Of a stretch of 37,942 nt of DNA, positions 23,581 through 30,965 are shown piece after piece. This stretch comes from a virus: the IMG/VR virus record IMGVR_UViG_3300007344_000079, positions 1 through 37,942 of that record; one strand, 5' to 3'. The notes below the pieces were generated by a model that saw only the letters and a program-made list of their open reading frames with translations, was not told the origin of the DNA and did not search any database. The translations under genes and the position numbers were made by a program. Numbering within the stretch: position 1 is the stretch's first letter; each line of letters begins with the position of its first letter.

Positions 23581-23832
23581 ATGAAAGCAATTATATTTAA
23601 TACAGAAAATGAAGCAATAGAGCTTAACAACAATCTAACTGAATGTTGTTTAAAGTTGTTTGATAAAAAGACAACAAGTTATTCATATATTTTAAAACAT
23701 CCATCTAAAGAATTATTTTGTGTTCCTATTGACGATAAAGGTATTTATTCTGATGTAGTAAAAAAAATAACTAAGGCTTATGATGTTGATGAGTTAACTA
23801 AAGATTGGTTACCAAAAGAAGATGAATTTTAA
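23581..23832 (+). CDS. 83-aa hypothetical protein
   Basis: The ATG follows the LamG gene stop with one base between. The alpha/beta-looking protein opens with the strand KAIIFNTENEAI and ends in the acidic WLPKEDEF. Small proteins of this kind often follow fibre genes in Bacteroidota phages, but no family or role is known. Confidence 0.55.
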   Translation: MKAIIFNTENEAIELNNNLTECCLKLFDKKTTSYSYILKHPSKELFCVPIDDKGIYSDVVKKITKAYDVDELTKDWLPKEDEF

Positions 23833-23855
23833 ATAGTTATATTAAAGTAATTGTA

Positions 23856-24062
23856 ATGCAACAACAACTAAACGATATGGAGAAAAAGCTGGATAGCATA
23901 CACGATGCTTTAGTAGGCTCTAAATTAAACCCTAAAGGTGTGATTAAAAGAGTTGAGGAAGTTGAAGCATATCAAAGTAGAGATAAAAAGCAGAAATGGA
24001 TGGTTGCAGGTGGTTTTATAGTTATTAGTGCTGTTGTTAAATTTTTTAAAGATATATTCTAA
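23856..24062 (+). CDS. holin-like / XhlA-like membrane protein
   Basis: A coiled-coil N-terminus (MEKKLDSIHDAL) is followed by a basic stretch and a C-terminal membrane helix (about residues 48-64). This is the architecture of XhlA-type lysis accessory proteins and some holins. ATG 23877 (61 residues) is preceded by AAACGATATG, the leader found before three early genes, and may be the real start. The stop overlaps the next ATG. Position before the DUF5675-like gene supports a lysis role. Confidence 0.55.
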   Translation: MQQQLNDMEKKLDSIHDALVGSKLNPKGVIKRVEEVEAYQSRDKKQKWMVAGGFIVISAVVKFFKDIF

Positions 24063-24469
24063 TGGAATTATTAAAAAAGAATGTAGTATCAATAGTTTTG
24101 TTTTTAATTACCTCTTTGGGTGGTTTATGTTGGGCTTTAATACAAAAAGGGGCAGAAGTAGAGTTCAAAGACAAAGTTGCTAATGTAATTGAAGAAAAAA
24201 TCAATTCTAAAGACTTTATGGATAAAGTAATGACTTCTAATTATATGAAAGAGTACAAAGTTATTCAAAGAAAGCAAATGATAACAGTAATGTTAAACAG
24301 TAATGACAGTGCAAGAGTTAAGTTTTCAGCTAAATTAAGTGCTAAAACTGGTTTAACAGTTGATGCTTTAGTAGATAGTTTAGCAGCAAGAGTACAAGAA
24401 AAGCAATGGACAGAAAGAGAGATAGTTGAATTAATAAGAATGTATAATCGTAGAATAGCTATATTATGA
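24062..24469 (+). CDS. 135-aa membrane-anchored protein in the lysis cluster
   Basis: One N-terminal hydrophobic segment (about residues 8-27, VVSIVLFLITSLGGLCWALI) is followed by a charged, helical domain. It would be anchored in the inner membrane with the rest probably in the periplasm. No family is recognised. Overlaps with the neighbours on both sides place it in one translation unit with the holin-like and DUF5675-like genes, so a lysis function is likely but unproven. Confidence 0.5.
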   Translation: MELLKKNVVSIVLFLITSLGGLCWALIQKGAEVEFKDKVANVIEEKINSKDFMDKVMTSNYMKEYKVIQRKQMITVMLNSNDSARVKFSAKLSAKTGLTVDALVDSLAARVQEKQWTEREIVELIRMYNRRIAIL

Positions 24470-24936
24470 GTAAGTTAGATTTTGACGCTTTAATACAAAG
24501 ACCTAACCCAATTTCAACAGTTCAAAACATTGGAGAGTTAACCATATATGAAGATATGGAGAAACCAATATTTGATTGTAAAACGGTTGAGTTAGGATGG
24601 CACGATAATGTAAGAAAAATTAGTTGTATTCCTAATGGCTATTATGAAGTAGTAAAAAGAACTACTGCAAAACGTGGCGACCATTGGATATTAAAAAACG
24701 TACCTAATAGAACTTATATTTTATTTCACGACAAAGTTAATTTTGTGGGAAGTAAAAACCCCAAAACTGGTCACTCAGATATAATGGGATGTATAATACC
24801 AACATTTGAGTTAATTGATTTGAATAAAGACGGCATTTTAGATATTGCACCACGTTCAAGCACAAAGGCTTTAAAAAAGATGAATGAAGCATTAAAATAC
24901 ATAGGTAAAGATAAATTTATTTTAAAAATTATATAA
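24466..24936 (+). CDS. DUF5675-like protein, candidate endolysin
   Basis: A 156-residue protein with ISCIPNGYYEVVKRTTAKRG, HWILKNVPNRTYILFHDKVN and a later DIMGCIIPTF. The C-I-P-x-G-x-Y, V-P-x-R-x-x-I-L-x-H and G-C-I spacing is that of DUF5675, frequent beside holins in Bacteroidota phages. His and Cys residues in these motifs could be catalytic, but activity is not established for the family. No other endolysin candidate is visible in the window, which strengthens the suggestion. ATGA junction with the gene before. Confidence 0.65.
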   Translation: MSKLDFDALIQRPNPISTVQNIGELTIYEDMEKPIFDCKTVELGWHDNVRKISCIPNGYYEVVKRTTAKRGDHWILKNVPNRTYILFHDKVNFVGSKNPKTGHSDIMGCIIPTFELIDLNKDGILDIAPRSSTKALKKMNEALKYIGKDKFILKII

Positions 24937-24937
24937 G

Positions 24938-25135
24938 ATGACTGAAACAATTAAAAACGCAAAAACAAGACTATTTAAAAACTATGCAACTACGATAGTA
25001 GGATTAATTCTAATGTTAGGTGCTGGATATTTAGCAGTAATTGAAAAAGATAATGTTAATGCCTCTTTTATTGGTGGTTATGCTTTAATATTTTTAAGAA
25101 GTAAAGACAGTTTGATAGGGTTGAGTGCTAAATAA
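24938..25135 (+). CDS. 65-aa small membrane protein (holin candidate)
   Basis: Two hydrophobic segments (TTIVGLILMLGAGYLAVI and FIGGYALIFL) are separated by a short charged turn. Both ends are polar and the C-terminus carries RSKDSLIGL. This matches small two-span proteins that follow lysis genes in Bacteroidota phages. It could be the holin, with the 23856 product as accessory, or the other way round. Confidence 0.55.
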   Translation: MTETIKNAKTRLFKNYATTIVGLILMLGAGYLAVIEKDNVNASFIGGYALIFLRSKDSLIGLSAK

Positions 25136-25142
25136 AGTTTTA

Positions 25143-25173
25143 TTTGCAAATTAATTTATTTTGTTTATCTTTG
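25143..25173 (+). promoter_or_regulatory. Bacteroidota promoter, nearly leaderless
   Basis: TTTG (25143-25146), 19 bases, then TATCTTTG (25166-25173) is an exact -33/-7 pair. The gene's ATG is at 25178, only 4 bases after the -7 box, so transcription would begin at or very near the start codon. Confidence 0.75.
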
Positions 25174-25177
25174 TTTT

Positions 25178-26149
25178 ATGGCAAAAACTAAAGGAGCAAA
25201 AAACATTAAACTTTCTACAAGTCAAAACCAAAGACTTATCGACTTATACCAAAGCTCAAAGTCTAAGAAAGAAGTTCAGAAAATTTTATCAAAAGAGTTT
25301 GGTTGTACAGAGAGAACTATAAGAGATTTAGCAAGTAAATTAAATCTCAATCAAATAGCATCGAATATATCCAACGATAAAATAATGGTTTACGATATTG
25401 AAACAAGTCGTGTAACTGCTGATTTATGGTGGACTGGTAAACAATATGTAAATTATAAACAAGTAAGCTCAGAGCCAAAGATAATTAGTATATCTTGGAA
25501 GTGGTTAGGAGATGATAAAGTTCACGCTTTAACTTGGGATAAAGACCATTGTGACAAAGCAATGTTAGAAAAGTTTGTGCCAGAGTATAATAAAGCACTA
25601 ATGGTTATCGGACAAAACAATAATATGTTTGATAACAAGTGGATAAAAACAAGAGCTGCCAAACATCGTATTCACGTTAATAGATTTGTAAAGAGTTTTG
25701 ATATTTACAGAATGGCTAAAAGTACATTTAGGCTAATAAGTTATTCAATGGATTATATGGCTATGTACTTCGGTTTAACACCTAAACAATCACACGAAGG
25801 TATTTTAATGTGGGAGATGGTTGAGAAAGGCAATCCAAAAGAGCAAAAAGAGTATTTAAAAAAGATGGTAAATTATAATGTAGGAGATATTATAACTACT
25901 GAAGAACTTTACTTAACTTTACAACCGTACTTTAACAATCAGACTAATGTAGCAGTAAAGAAAGGATTACCAAAATGGGCTTGTCCAGTTAGTGGTTCTT
26001 TAAATGTTAAATTACAGAATACAATATATAGTTCAATGGGTACAATACAAAGAATATTATATTGTGAAGAAAGCAAACAGCAATTTAAAGTAAGTAATAA
26101 GACTTACCAAGATTTTTTACAAAGAGCATCAACTAAATACTGGGAATAA
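25178..26149 (+). CDS. DEDDy 3'-5' exonuclease with N-terminal HTH
   Basis: A 323-residue protein. Residues 1-60 form an HTH-like region (STSQNQRLIDLYQ, CTERTIRDLASKLNL). The RNase H-like exonuclease follows: Exo I VYDIETS (D73, E75), Exo II GQNNNMFDNKW (D152) and Exo III YNVGD (Y233, D237), a full DEDDy set. It would degrade single-stranded DNA or RNA in a metal-dependent way and may aid host DNA breakdown or repair. It has its own promoter between the lysis genes and the spanin. A specific target is not evident. Confidence 0.75.
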   Translation: MAKTKGAKNIKLSTSQNQRLIDLYQSSKSKKEVQKILSKEFGCTERTIRDLASKLNLNQIASNISNDKIMVYDIETSRVTADLWWTGKQYVNYKQVSSEPKIISISWKWLGDDKVHALTWDKDHCDKAMLEKFVPEYNKALMVIGQNNNMFDNKWIKTRAAKHRIHVNRFVKSFDIYRMAKSTFRLISYSMDYMAMYFGLTPKQSHEGILMWEMVEKGNPKEQKEYLKKMVNYNVGDIITTEELYLTLQPYFNNQTNVAVKKGLPKWACPVSGSLNVKLQNTIYSSMGTIQRILYCEESKQQFKVSNKTYQDFLQRASTKYWE

Positions 26150-26421
26150 TGAAAATAAGTAAATTAGAAGTAAATAAGTTAATATCTGATGAATTAGACT
26201 TATTTAAAGCTGAGTTAATACAAAAGAATGATGATTATAACAATAGTTTGCACCGTCCTAATATATTTAAACAAGAACCAATAGAGGGTTTAAAAGCTCG
26301 TATGAGTGATAAACTTAATAGAATAATATCTAAAGGCTTAGATGATAAGACAGAGGACAGTTTAAGAGATTTATTCGGCTATTATATTCACTATAAAATT
26401 ATGACTAAAGATGTTGTTTGA
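26149..26421 (+). CDS. DUF1599-like (Nmad1-like) nucleotide-associated protein
   Basis: A 90-residue all-helical protein with QKNDDYNNSL, GLKARMSDKLNRIISKGL and EDSLRDLFGYYIHY. The K-N-x-D-Y, R-x-x-D-K-x-x-R and D-S-x-x-D-L-x-x-Y series is what I associate with DUF1599, described as a nucleotide-modification-associated domain in phages. It may bind or hydrolyse a nucleotide linked to modified DNA. The ATG overlaps the exonuclease stop. Identification is from motif memory only. Confidence 0.55.
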   Translation: MKISKLEVNKLISDELDLFKAELIQKNDDYNNSLHRPNIFKQEPIEGLKARMSDKLNRIISKGLDDKTEDSLRDLFGYYIHYKIMTKDVV

Positions 26422-26608
26422 GTGTTTTGTACCATATAGCCAAGCAGATGTAACAGTTATTGAAGCAAACGGTGGAGAAATAGAAGAATTTTACTTTAGT
26501 TTAGAGGAATTAATAGAGTATTGTGGGGAAGTAGAATATACTAAAATGTCAATAGATGTAGATATGAGTGGTTTAGGCGTTGATATGACAACTTTAAAAG
26601 ATAATTAG
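26411..26608 (+). CDS. 65-aa acidic hypothetical protein
   Basis: The ATG lies inside the end of the previous gene. The product is strongly acidic (many Glu and Asp) with strands at both ends and a central helix FSLEELIEYCGEVEY. It could mimic nucleic acid or be a small inhibitor, but nothing in the sequence establishes this. Its stop immediately precedes the spanin ATG. Confidence 0.45.
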   Translation: MLFECFVPYSQADVTVIEANGGEIEEFYFSLEELIEYCGEVEYTKMSIDVDMSGLGVDMTTLKDN

Positions 26609-27073
26609 ATGAAATACTTAATAATAATATTAGCATTGCTTATAACGTCTTGTAACCCGTTTATTTCAAAAGAGCTTAGAAGAAAAAACAAAGTAAACAG
26701 AAAATTAGAAAAGTTTGTAAAGAAGTTCCCAGAAGTATTAAAAAAAGACACTTTAATAGTAAACTTAGACACAACAATAGTAACTAATGAAGTTAGAGTT
26801 GATACTTTAGTAAGTACTAATTTTGATACTTTAGAAATAATTAAAGATAAATTCCATTTAAAACTTATTAAAACTACTGATACATTAATTATAGACGGTG
26901 GGTGTGATGCTGATACAGTTTATGTAAATGTAATTAAGAAAGTACCTTATAATGTAGTTAAGCCAGTGCAGTTAACAATATTAGACCATATATCTAATTG
27001 GTTTAGTCGTTTTTGGTGGTGGTTAATCATTGCTTTTCTTTTATATATAGCTTATAATAAGTTATTGAAGTAA
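26609..27073 (+). CDS. unimolecular spanin (u-spanin) candidate
   Basis: A 154-residue protein whose N-terminus is a lipoprotein signal with lipobox LITSC (lipidated Cys15). The middle is a basic, then Thr/Val/Asp-rich periplasmic domain with repeated T-D-T-L-type strands. The C-terminus has a membrane helix (WWWLIIAFLLYIAY). An outer-membrane lipid anchor plus an inner-membrane helix in one chain is the u-spanin topology, used to fuse the two membranes in the last step of lysis. Position near the lysis cluster agrees. Confidence 0.75.
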   Translation: MKYLIIILALLITSCNPFISKELRRKNKVNRKLEKFVKKFPEVLKKDTLIVNLDTTIVTNEVRVDTLVSTNFDTLEIIKDKFHLKLIKTTDTLIIDGGCDADTVYVNVIKKVPYNVVKPVQLTILDHISNWFSRFWWWLIIAFLLYIAYNKLLK

Positions 27074-27133
27074 AATTAAATTACTTGTAAATCAACAAGT
27101 TAAGTATTTATTTTAATATTTGTTTGCAAAAAG

Positions 27134-27164
27134 TTTGCAGATTAAAAATAAAGGTATATATTTG
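27134..27164 (+). promoter_or_regulatory. promoter of the presumed early region
   Basis: TTTG (27134-27137), 19 bases and TATATTTG (27157-27164) form a perfect Bacteroidota promoter. A 25-base leader ending AAACGATATG leads to ATG 27190. A weak hairpin ACTTGT/ACAAGT (27083-27100) lies just upstream and may end the preceding transcript. Confidence 0.85.
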
Positions 27165-27189
27165 TACTATAAATTTAAAACAAAACGAT

Positions 27190-27315
27190 ATGAAAAACTT
27201 ATTAAACAAAATTGAAAACTTAGAAAACAAACAAGAAAACGGAACTATAACAATGAGTGAAGAAACTCAACTTTGTAGATTAATAGAAATAGTTGAAAAA
27301 TCTTTATACAAATAA
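27190..27315 (+). CDS. 41-aa hypothetical protein, first gene of the early operon
   Basis: A start further upstream would fall within the promoter, so ATG 27190 after AAACGAT is correct. The peptide is helical and charged (NLLNKIENLENKQ, SEETQLCRLIEIVEKSL). No family is recognised. Early position and the strong promoter suggest a host take-over or regulatory function, without direct evidence. Confidence 0.6.
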   Translation: MKNLLNKIENLENKQENGTITMSEETQLCRLIEIVEKSLYK

Positions 27316-27316
27316 T

Positions 27317-27511
27317 ATGAGAATATTCAAACATAAGCTAAACGGTAAACACTACCGTTTAGTTATTAAACGAAAAAGTAATGTTAATACTTATGTTGAG
27401 GTTGACAATAATAATAATGTAATATTAAGAACTGGGTTTTGGACTGATAAAGAATATGAGCAGGAGGCTATAATTTATGGCTTTGATAAATTAATAGAAC
27501 TAAAAAAATAA
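27317..27511 (+). CDS. 64-aa hypothetical early protein
   Basis: ATG 27317 follows the previous stop by one base; a TTG further upstream would overlap that gene. The protein is beta-rich (HYRLVIKRKSN, NNNVILRTGFW) with a basic N-terminal half and a C-terminal helix. It may be a small SH3- or OB-like domain. Function is not known. Confidence 0.55.
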   Translation: MRIFKHKLNGKHYRLVIKRKSNVNTYVEVDNNNNVILRTGFWTDKEYEQEAIIYGFDKLIELKK

Positions 27512-27528
27512 CAAATAAAACAAACGAT

Positions 27529-27885
27529 ATGAAAGTAATAAAAAACATAGATTGGGATATAGATAGAGATTTTCCAGATACTAACGATATGAAAGATGAA
27601 ACATATTTTGCAGATGATTGTTGGAGTGTAAAGTTTGATTGGAATGGATATGATGTAACTGCAATAGTAGATTTAGAATTGACTTTAGCAACAACTTCTG
27701 AAACTGGTGCAAGAGGTCTTTATAACTATGATGATAGTGAAGTACTTTACAATGTTGAAGTAGTAGGAACTCATTTAGAATTAAAAGAGTTGTATTATAA
27801 AGATGGAGAAGATTTTATTGTAGATGCTAAAGAGTTTCACGAAATACAAACTCAATTATTAACAGAGTTAAATATTTTAGTATGA
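27529..27885 (+). CDS. 118-aa hypothetical early protein
   Basis: The ATG is preceded by CAAACGATATG, the same leader as gene 27190. The product is acidic, with VKFDWNGYDVTAIVDLELTL, a central YNVEVVGTHLELKELYY and a C-terminal helix. I recognise the general strand pattern as one seen in small Bacteroidota phage and mobile-element proteins but cannot name it. Its stop overlaps the next ATG. Confidence 0.55.
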   Translation: MKVIKNIDWDIDRDFPDTNDMKDETYFADDCWSVKFDWNGYDVTAIVDLELTLATTSETGARGLYNYDDSEVLYNVEVVGTHLELKELYYKDGEDFIVDAKEFHEIQTQLLTELNILV

Positions 27886-28127
27886 AAAACGAATACAAAA
27901 AAAGAGATGCTAAAGGCAACAAACTACCAGAGCAAATCGGTAAAGGATTAAATTTAGAACATTGTAATAAAGTACTAAAAGAAAGAGAAAACCTCTCAGA
28001 AACAGTATCATTTAGGGTTACTAAAGTAGATAAAGAGAACTTCTTAAAACAATGTAAAAAGAATAATCTTGACCCTACATTAGTAAACAGAGAATTATAT
28101 AAAAATTTCGCTAACAATAAAATATAA
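27882..28127 (+). CDS. ribbon-helix-helix-like DNA-binding protein
   Basis: An 81-residue basic protein. The C-terminal half ETVSFRVTKVDKENFLKQCK, followed by NNLDPTLVNRELYKNF, is a strand followed by two helices in the arrangement of ribbon-helix-helix (CopG/Arc) proteins. It would bind DNA as a dimer and could regulate the early promoter. The N-terminal 40 residues are a flexible Lys-rich extension. It starts 4 bases before the previous stop. Confidence 0.6.
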   Translation: MKNEYKKRDAKGNKLPEQIGKGLNLEHCNKVLKERENLSETVSFRVTKVDKENFLKQCKKNNLDPTLVNRELYKNFANNKI

Positions 28128-28131
28128 TAAA

Positions 28132-28590
28132 ATGAAATTAAAAGATTTAAAAAAAGAAATTCCATTTCAATGGAGAGTTCAACAAGCAACAGAATATGGA
28201 GCTAATTGTGTAGCATATATTGATGCAAGAGATGTTCAAGATTTGTTAGATGATGTTTGTGGTCAAGATGGATGGCAATGTAAATATGAAGAACATAAAG
28301 GTAATTTATTTTGTAGTATAGGCATAAAAATAGGAGATACTTTTGTATGGAAGTCAGACTGTGGAACTGAAAGCAATATAGAAAAACAAAAGGGAGAAAG
28401 TTCTGATGCTTTTAAACGTGCTGCTGTAATGTGGGGAATAGGTAGGTTTTTGTATTCTAAAGAGATTATAAAATTAGACTCAATGAAAAATAAAGCTGGT
28501 AAATGGGTAGCAAGTTATAACGGTAAAATACTTTATGGAAAACAAGTTTCTAAGGCTTGTAACTATATACTTGAAAATAAAGAAATATGA
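28132..28590 (+). CDS. Rad52/Rad22-like single-strand annealing protein
   Basis: A 152-residue protein with VAYIDARDVQDLLDDVCGQD, GWQCKYEEHKGNLFCSIGIK, DCGTESNIEKQKGESSDAFK and AAVMWGIGRFLY. These are the core motifs of the phage Rad52/22 superfamily, including the ESSDAFKRAAVxxGIGRxLY helix. It would coat single-stranded ends and promote annealing during phage recombination. A DUF3127 SSB-like protein and nucleases lie downstream in the same operon. Compact size agrees with phage members. Confidence 0.9.
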   Translation: MKLKDLKKEIPFQWRVQQATEYGANCVAYIDARDVQDLLDDVCGQDGWQCKYEEHKGNLFCSIGIKIGDTFVWKSDCGTESNIEKQKGESSDAFKRAAVMWGIGRFLYSKEIIKLDSMKNKAGKWVASYNGKILYGKQVSKACNYILENKEI

Positions 28591-28829
28591 AAACAAGTAA
28601 AGAATTTTTTGAAGAACTAAGAGAGGGGGATGAATACCTTTCTTGTATGATGACTAAAGAAGTTTATAACGGTATAGATTTAGAAAACAGAGAAAGAATA
28701 GTTGTTAATACAGTAAGACAAAAAAACTCTAAGTTTAAAAATGATGAAGTTCATAAAGCATTAGTTAAGAAAGTAACTAAAGTAAATAAAGAGTTAAGAG
28801 ATTATGAATTTGAAAATAACCATAAATGA
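28587..28829 (+). CDS. 80-aa hypothetical protein
   Basis: A highly charged helical protein (ERIVVNTVRQKNSKFKNDEV) between the Rad52-like gene and another replication-region gene, joined to both by ATGA overlaps. It could be an accessory of the annealing system. No family is recognised. Confidence 0.55.
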   Translation: MKTSKEFFEELREGDEYLSCMMTKEVYNGIDLENRERIVVNTVRQKNSKFKNDEVHKALVKKVTKVNKELRDYEFENNHK

Positions 28830-29182
28830 AAAATTTACTAAAACAAGTTACATTAGATAGATGTAATAGAAAAAAGGATAAAAGCGTTTCAATGACTTTT
28901 ATAACACAATTAGAACAAAGCCCAGAGGAATTAATGGAAATAGACAAACTTTTAAACGACTCTGGTGTACTTTACTTTAAGTCTAATGGTAATTTAACAA
29001 AAGAAGAAATTAAAGAGCTTGAAAGCGTTGAAATAGAAGTTGAGGGTAAAAGTAAAAGTCAAAGATTAAGAAATGTTTTATTTATTTATTGCAAACAATT
29101 AGGAAAAGAAAAAAGTTTTTCAGACTTTTACGCTAACGAAATGGAAAAGATAATTGAACACTACAAAACTAAATTAGATTAA
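28826..29182 (+). CDS. 118-aa conserved phage protein of the recombination region
   Basis: The opening VTLDRCNRKKDKSVSMTFIT is familiar from Bacteroidota phage recombination operons, where the protein has no assigned role. The rest consists of a short strand (GVLYFKSNG), an acidic helical part and a long C-terminal helix. It is coupled to the preceding gene by ATGA. A function in recombination or replication is suggested by position alone. Confidence 0.6.
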   Translation: MKNLLKQVTLDRCNRKKDKSVSMTFITQLEQSPEELMEIDKLLNDSGVLYFKSNGNLTKEEIKELESVEIEVEGKSKSQRLRNVLFIYCKQLGKEKSFSDFYANEMEKIIEHYKTKLD

Positions 29183-29184
29183 TT

Positions 29185-30480
29185 ATGAAGATTTATAATA
29201 AAAATAAAAATGTTTATGATGCTGCTAATGAAAGAATTGAATTTATATTTAAAAACTTTAAAAGAATATATGTTTCATTCTCTGGTGGTAAAGATTCTGG
29301 TATAATGTTAAACTTATGTTTAGACTATATGAGAAAAAACAACATAACTGAAAAGATAGGATTAATGGTTATGGATAATGAAGCTAACTATGAGTATTCT
29401 CTAAAGTTTATGCACGAAATAGTACAAGAAAACTTAGATTTATTAGATGTTTATTGGTGTTGTCTACCAATAACACTTCCTTGTACAGTTAGTAGTTATG
29501 AGATAGATTGGCAATGTTGGGGTGTTAATGATGAGAGTAGATGGATTAGACCAATGCCAAAACAAGATTATATAGTGAATATAGATAATCATAAATTTGA
29601 TTTCTTCCAAGAGAATATGGGATATGATGAGTTTTGGGATAAATTTGGTGATTGGTTTGCACAAGGCGAAAGTTGTGCTTGTTTGATTGGTATTCGTACT
29701 GATGAAAGTTTGAACAGGTATAGGGCTATTATGAATAAAAAGAAAGGAATGATTAATAACTTATGTTGGACAAAGAAAAATACTGAATATGTTTATAATT
29801 GTTACCCTATTTATGATTGGAGAACTGATGATGTTTGGGTTGCAAACGCAAAGTTTGACTGGAAATATAACGAGCTTTATGATATATTTTGGAAGGCTGG
29901 TTTAACAGTAGCACAAATGAGAGTTGCAAGTCCATTTATGAGTGAAGCTAAGAGTAGTTTGAATTTATACAAGGTTATCGATTCTCACGTGTGGGCAAGA
30001 CTTTGTGCAAGAGTTTCTGGAGCTAACTTTATGGCTACATATGGTAAACAGCTAAACTATCGTTCATTTTCTTTGCCAGAAGGACACACTTGGAAGAGTT
30101 TTACAAAGTTCTTGTTAGATACTTTACCTAATGAGTCTGGAGAAAATTTTAAGAAACGCTTTATTCAGTCAATTAAGTACTGGTGGAGAATAGGGCGTGG
30201 GTTGCCAGATAATGTTATTGAAGATATGAAGGAAAATAAAATAGAATTTATTGAGGGTGAAAAAACAAGGCACGGAAATAAGGATAAAACGTGTGTAAGA
30301 ATGTTGCCCCCAGACCACCTTGATATGTTGAAATGTCATAATTCGGATGTTACAAGCTGGAAAAGATTTGCTATAACTATATTAAAAAATGACCATACTT
30401 GTAAATATTTAGGGTTAGCACCAACACACGAACAAGCAAAAAGACAAAGAGAAATACAAACTAAATATAAAAACATATAA
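29185..30480 (+). CDS. ibrA: IbrA-like PAPS-reductase-family protein (DUF3440)
   Basis: A 431-residue protein with SGGKDS (residues 33-38), the PP-loop that binds ATP or PAPS. The characteristic IbrA/DUF3440 segments CACLIGIRTDESLNRYRAI, YPIYDWRTDDVWVAN, QMRVASPFMSEAKSSL and ARVSGANF follow. The last 45 residues hold a small domain (WKRFAITILKNDHTCKYLG) also found as a separate gene at 31822. In E. coli IbrA and IbrB raise expression of eib prophage genes by an unknown mechanism. The fold activates ATP or sulfate donors, so a nucleotide or sulfur chemistry role is possible. Cofactor-binding cysteines of assimilatory reductases are not evident. Confidence 0.85.
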   Translation: MKIYNKNKNVYDAANERIEFIFKNFKRIYVSFSGGKDSGIMLNLCLDYMRKNNITEKIGLMVMDNEANYEYSLKFMHEIVQENLDLLDVYWCCLPITLPCTVSSYEIDWQCWGVNDESRWIRPMPKQDYIVNIDNHKFDFFQENMGYDEFWDKFGDWFAQGESCACLIGIRTDESLNRYRAIMNKKKGMINNLCWTKKNTEYVYNCYPIYDWRTDDVWVANAKFDWKYNELYDIFWKAGLTVAQMRVASPFMSEAKSSLNLYKVIDSHVWARLCARVSGANFMATYGKQLNYRSFSLPEGHTWKSFTKFLLDTLPNESGENFKKRFIQSIKYWWRIGRGLPDNVIEDMKENKIEFIEGEKTRHGNKDKTCVRMLPPDHLDMLKCHNSDVTSWKRFAITILKNDHTCKYLGLAPTHEQAKRQREIQTKYKNI

Positions 30481-30491
30481 AAACAAATAAG

Positions 30492-30959
30492 ATGAAAGTA
30501 AGAACTATTAAAGAAATTGAAAACACAGAAAGAGATGTTAATTTTAAGGAGGGTAAAAGTTTGAGAATTGTATTAGCTAAAGATAATATGGGATTCTCAA
30601 TACATAAAACAATAATACCAAAAGGGCAAAAAGGTCATTGGCATTATAAACATCATTTAGAATCTTGTTACTGTATAAAAGGTAGTGGAATTTTAACCAA
30701 CTTAAACACAAAAGAAGTTTTTAATATAAATGTTGACACCGTATATTCTTTAGATGATAATGATAATCACACATTTGAAGCTCTTGAAGATGTTGTTTTG
30801 ATAAGTGTTTTTAATCCACCAGTTACTGGAAATGAAATACACCAAAAAGATGGTAGTTATTCTATGAATAAAGCTAAAGATATTGTTTACTCAATAAGTG
30901 AATGCACAAATGATTATGATGCAATAGAAAAAGTTAATGAATTATTAATGAAAAAATAA
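30492..30959 (+). CDS. ectC: ectoine-synthase-like cupin (EctC family)
   Basis: A 155-residue protein aligning with EctC from end to end. Residues recalled from the Paenibacillus lautus enzyme occur at identical numbering: iron ligands E57, Y85 and H93, and substrate-site R25, T40, Y52, H55, G64, L87, F107, E115 and H117. Only the Trp expected at 21 and the Asn at 38 differ (Gly, His). VFNPPVTGNEIHQKDGSY is the family signature. EctC cyclises N-gamma-acetyl-diaminobutyrate to ectoine. No ectA or ectB is visible, so the substrate must come from the host or be something else. It sits between ibrA-like and ibrB-like genes. Confidence 0.85.
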   Translation: MKVRTIKEIENTERDVNFKEGKSLRIVLAKDNMGFSIHKTIIPKGQKGHWHYKHHLESCYCIKGSGILTNLNTKEVFNINVDTVYSLDDNDNHTFEALEDVVLISVFNPPVTGNEIHQKDGSYSMNKAKDIVYSISECTNDYDAIEKVNELLMKK

Positions 30960-30965
30960 AAAGAA

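Noticed and set aside
27124-27189. Upstream TTG extension of the first early gene
   Set aside because: It would start within the -33/-7 promoter; ATG 27190 has a proper leader.
29185-30480. Assimilatory PAPS reductase for sulfur metabolism
   Set aside because: The protein has the long DUF3440 architecture with an IbrB-like neighbour, not the short assimilatory enzyme with its C-terminal cysteine motif.
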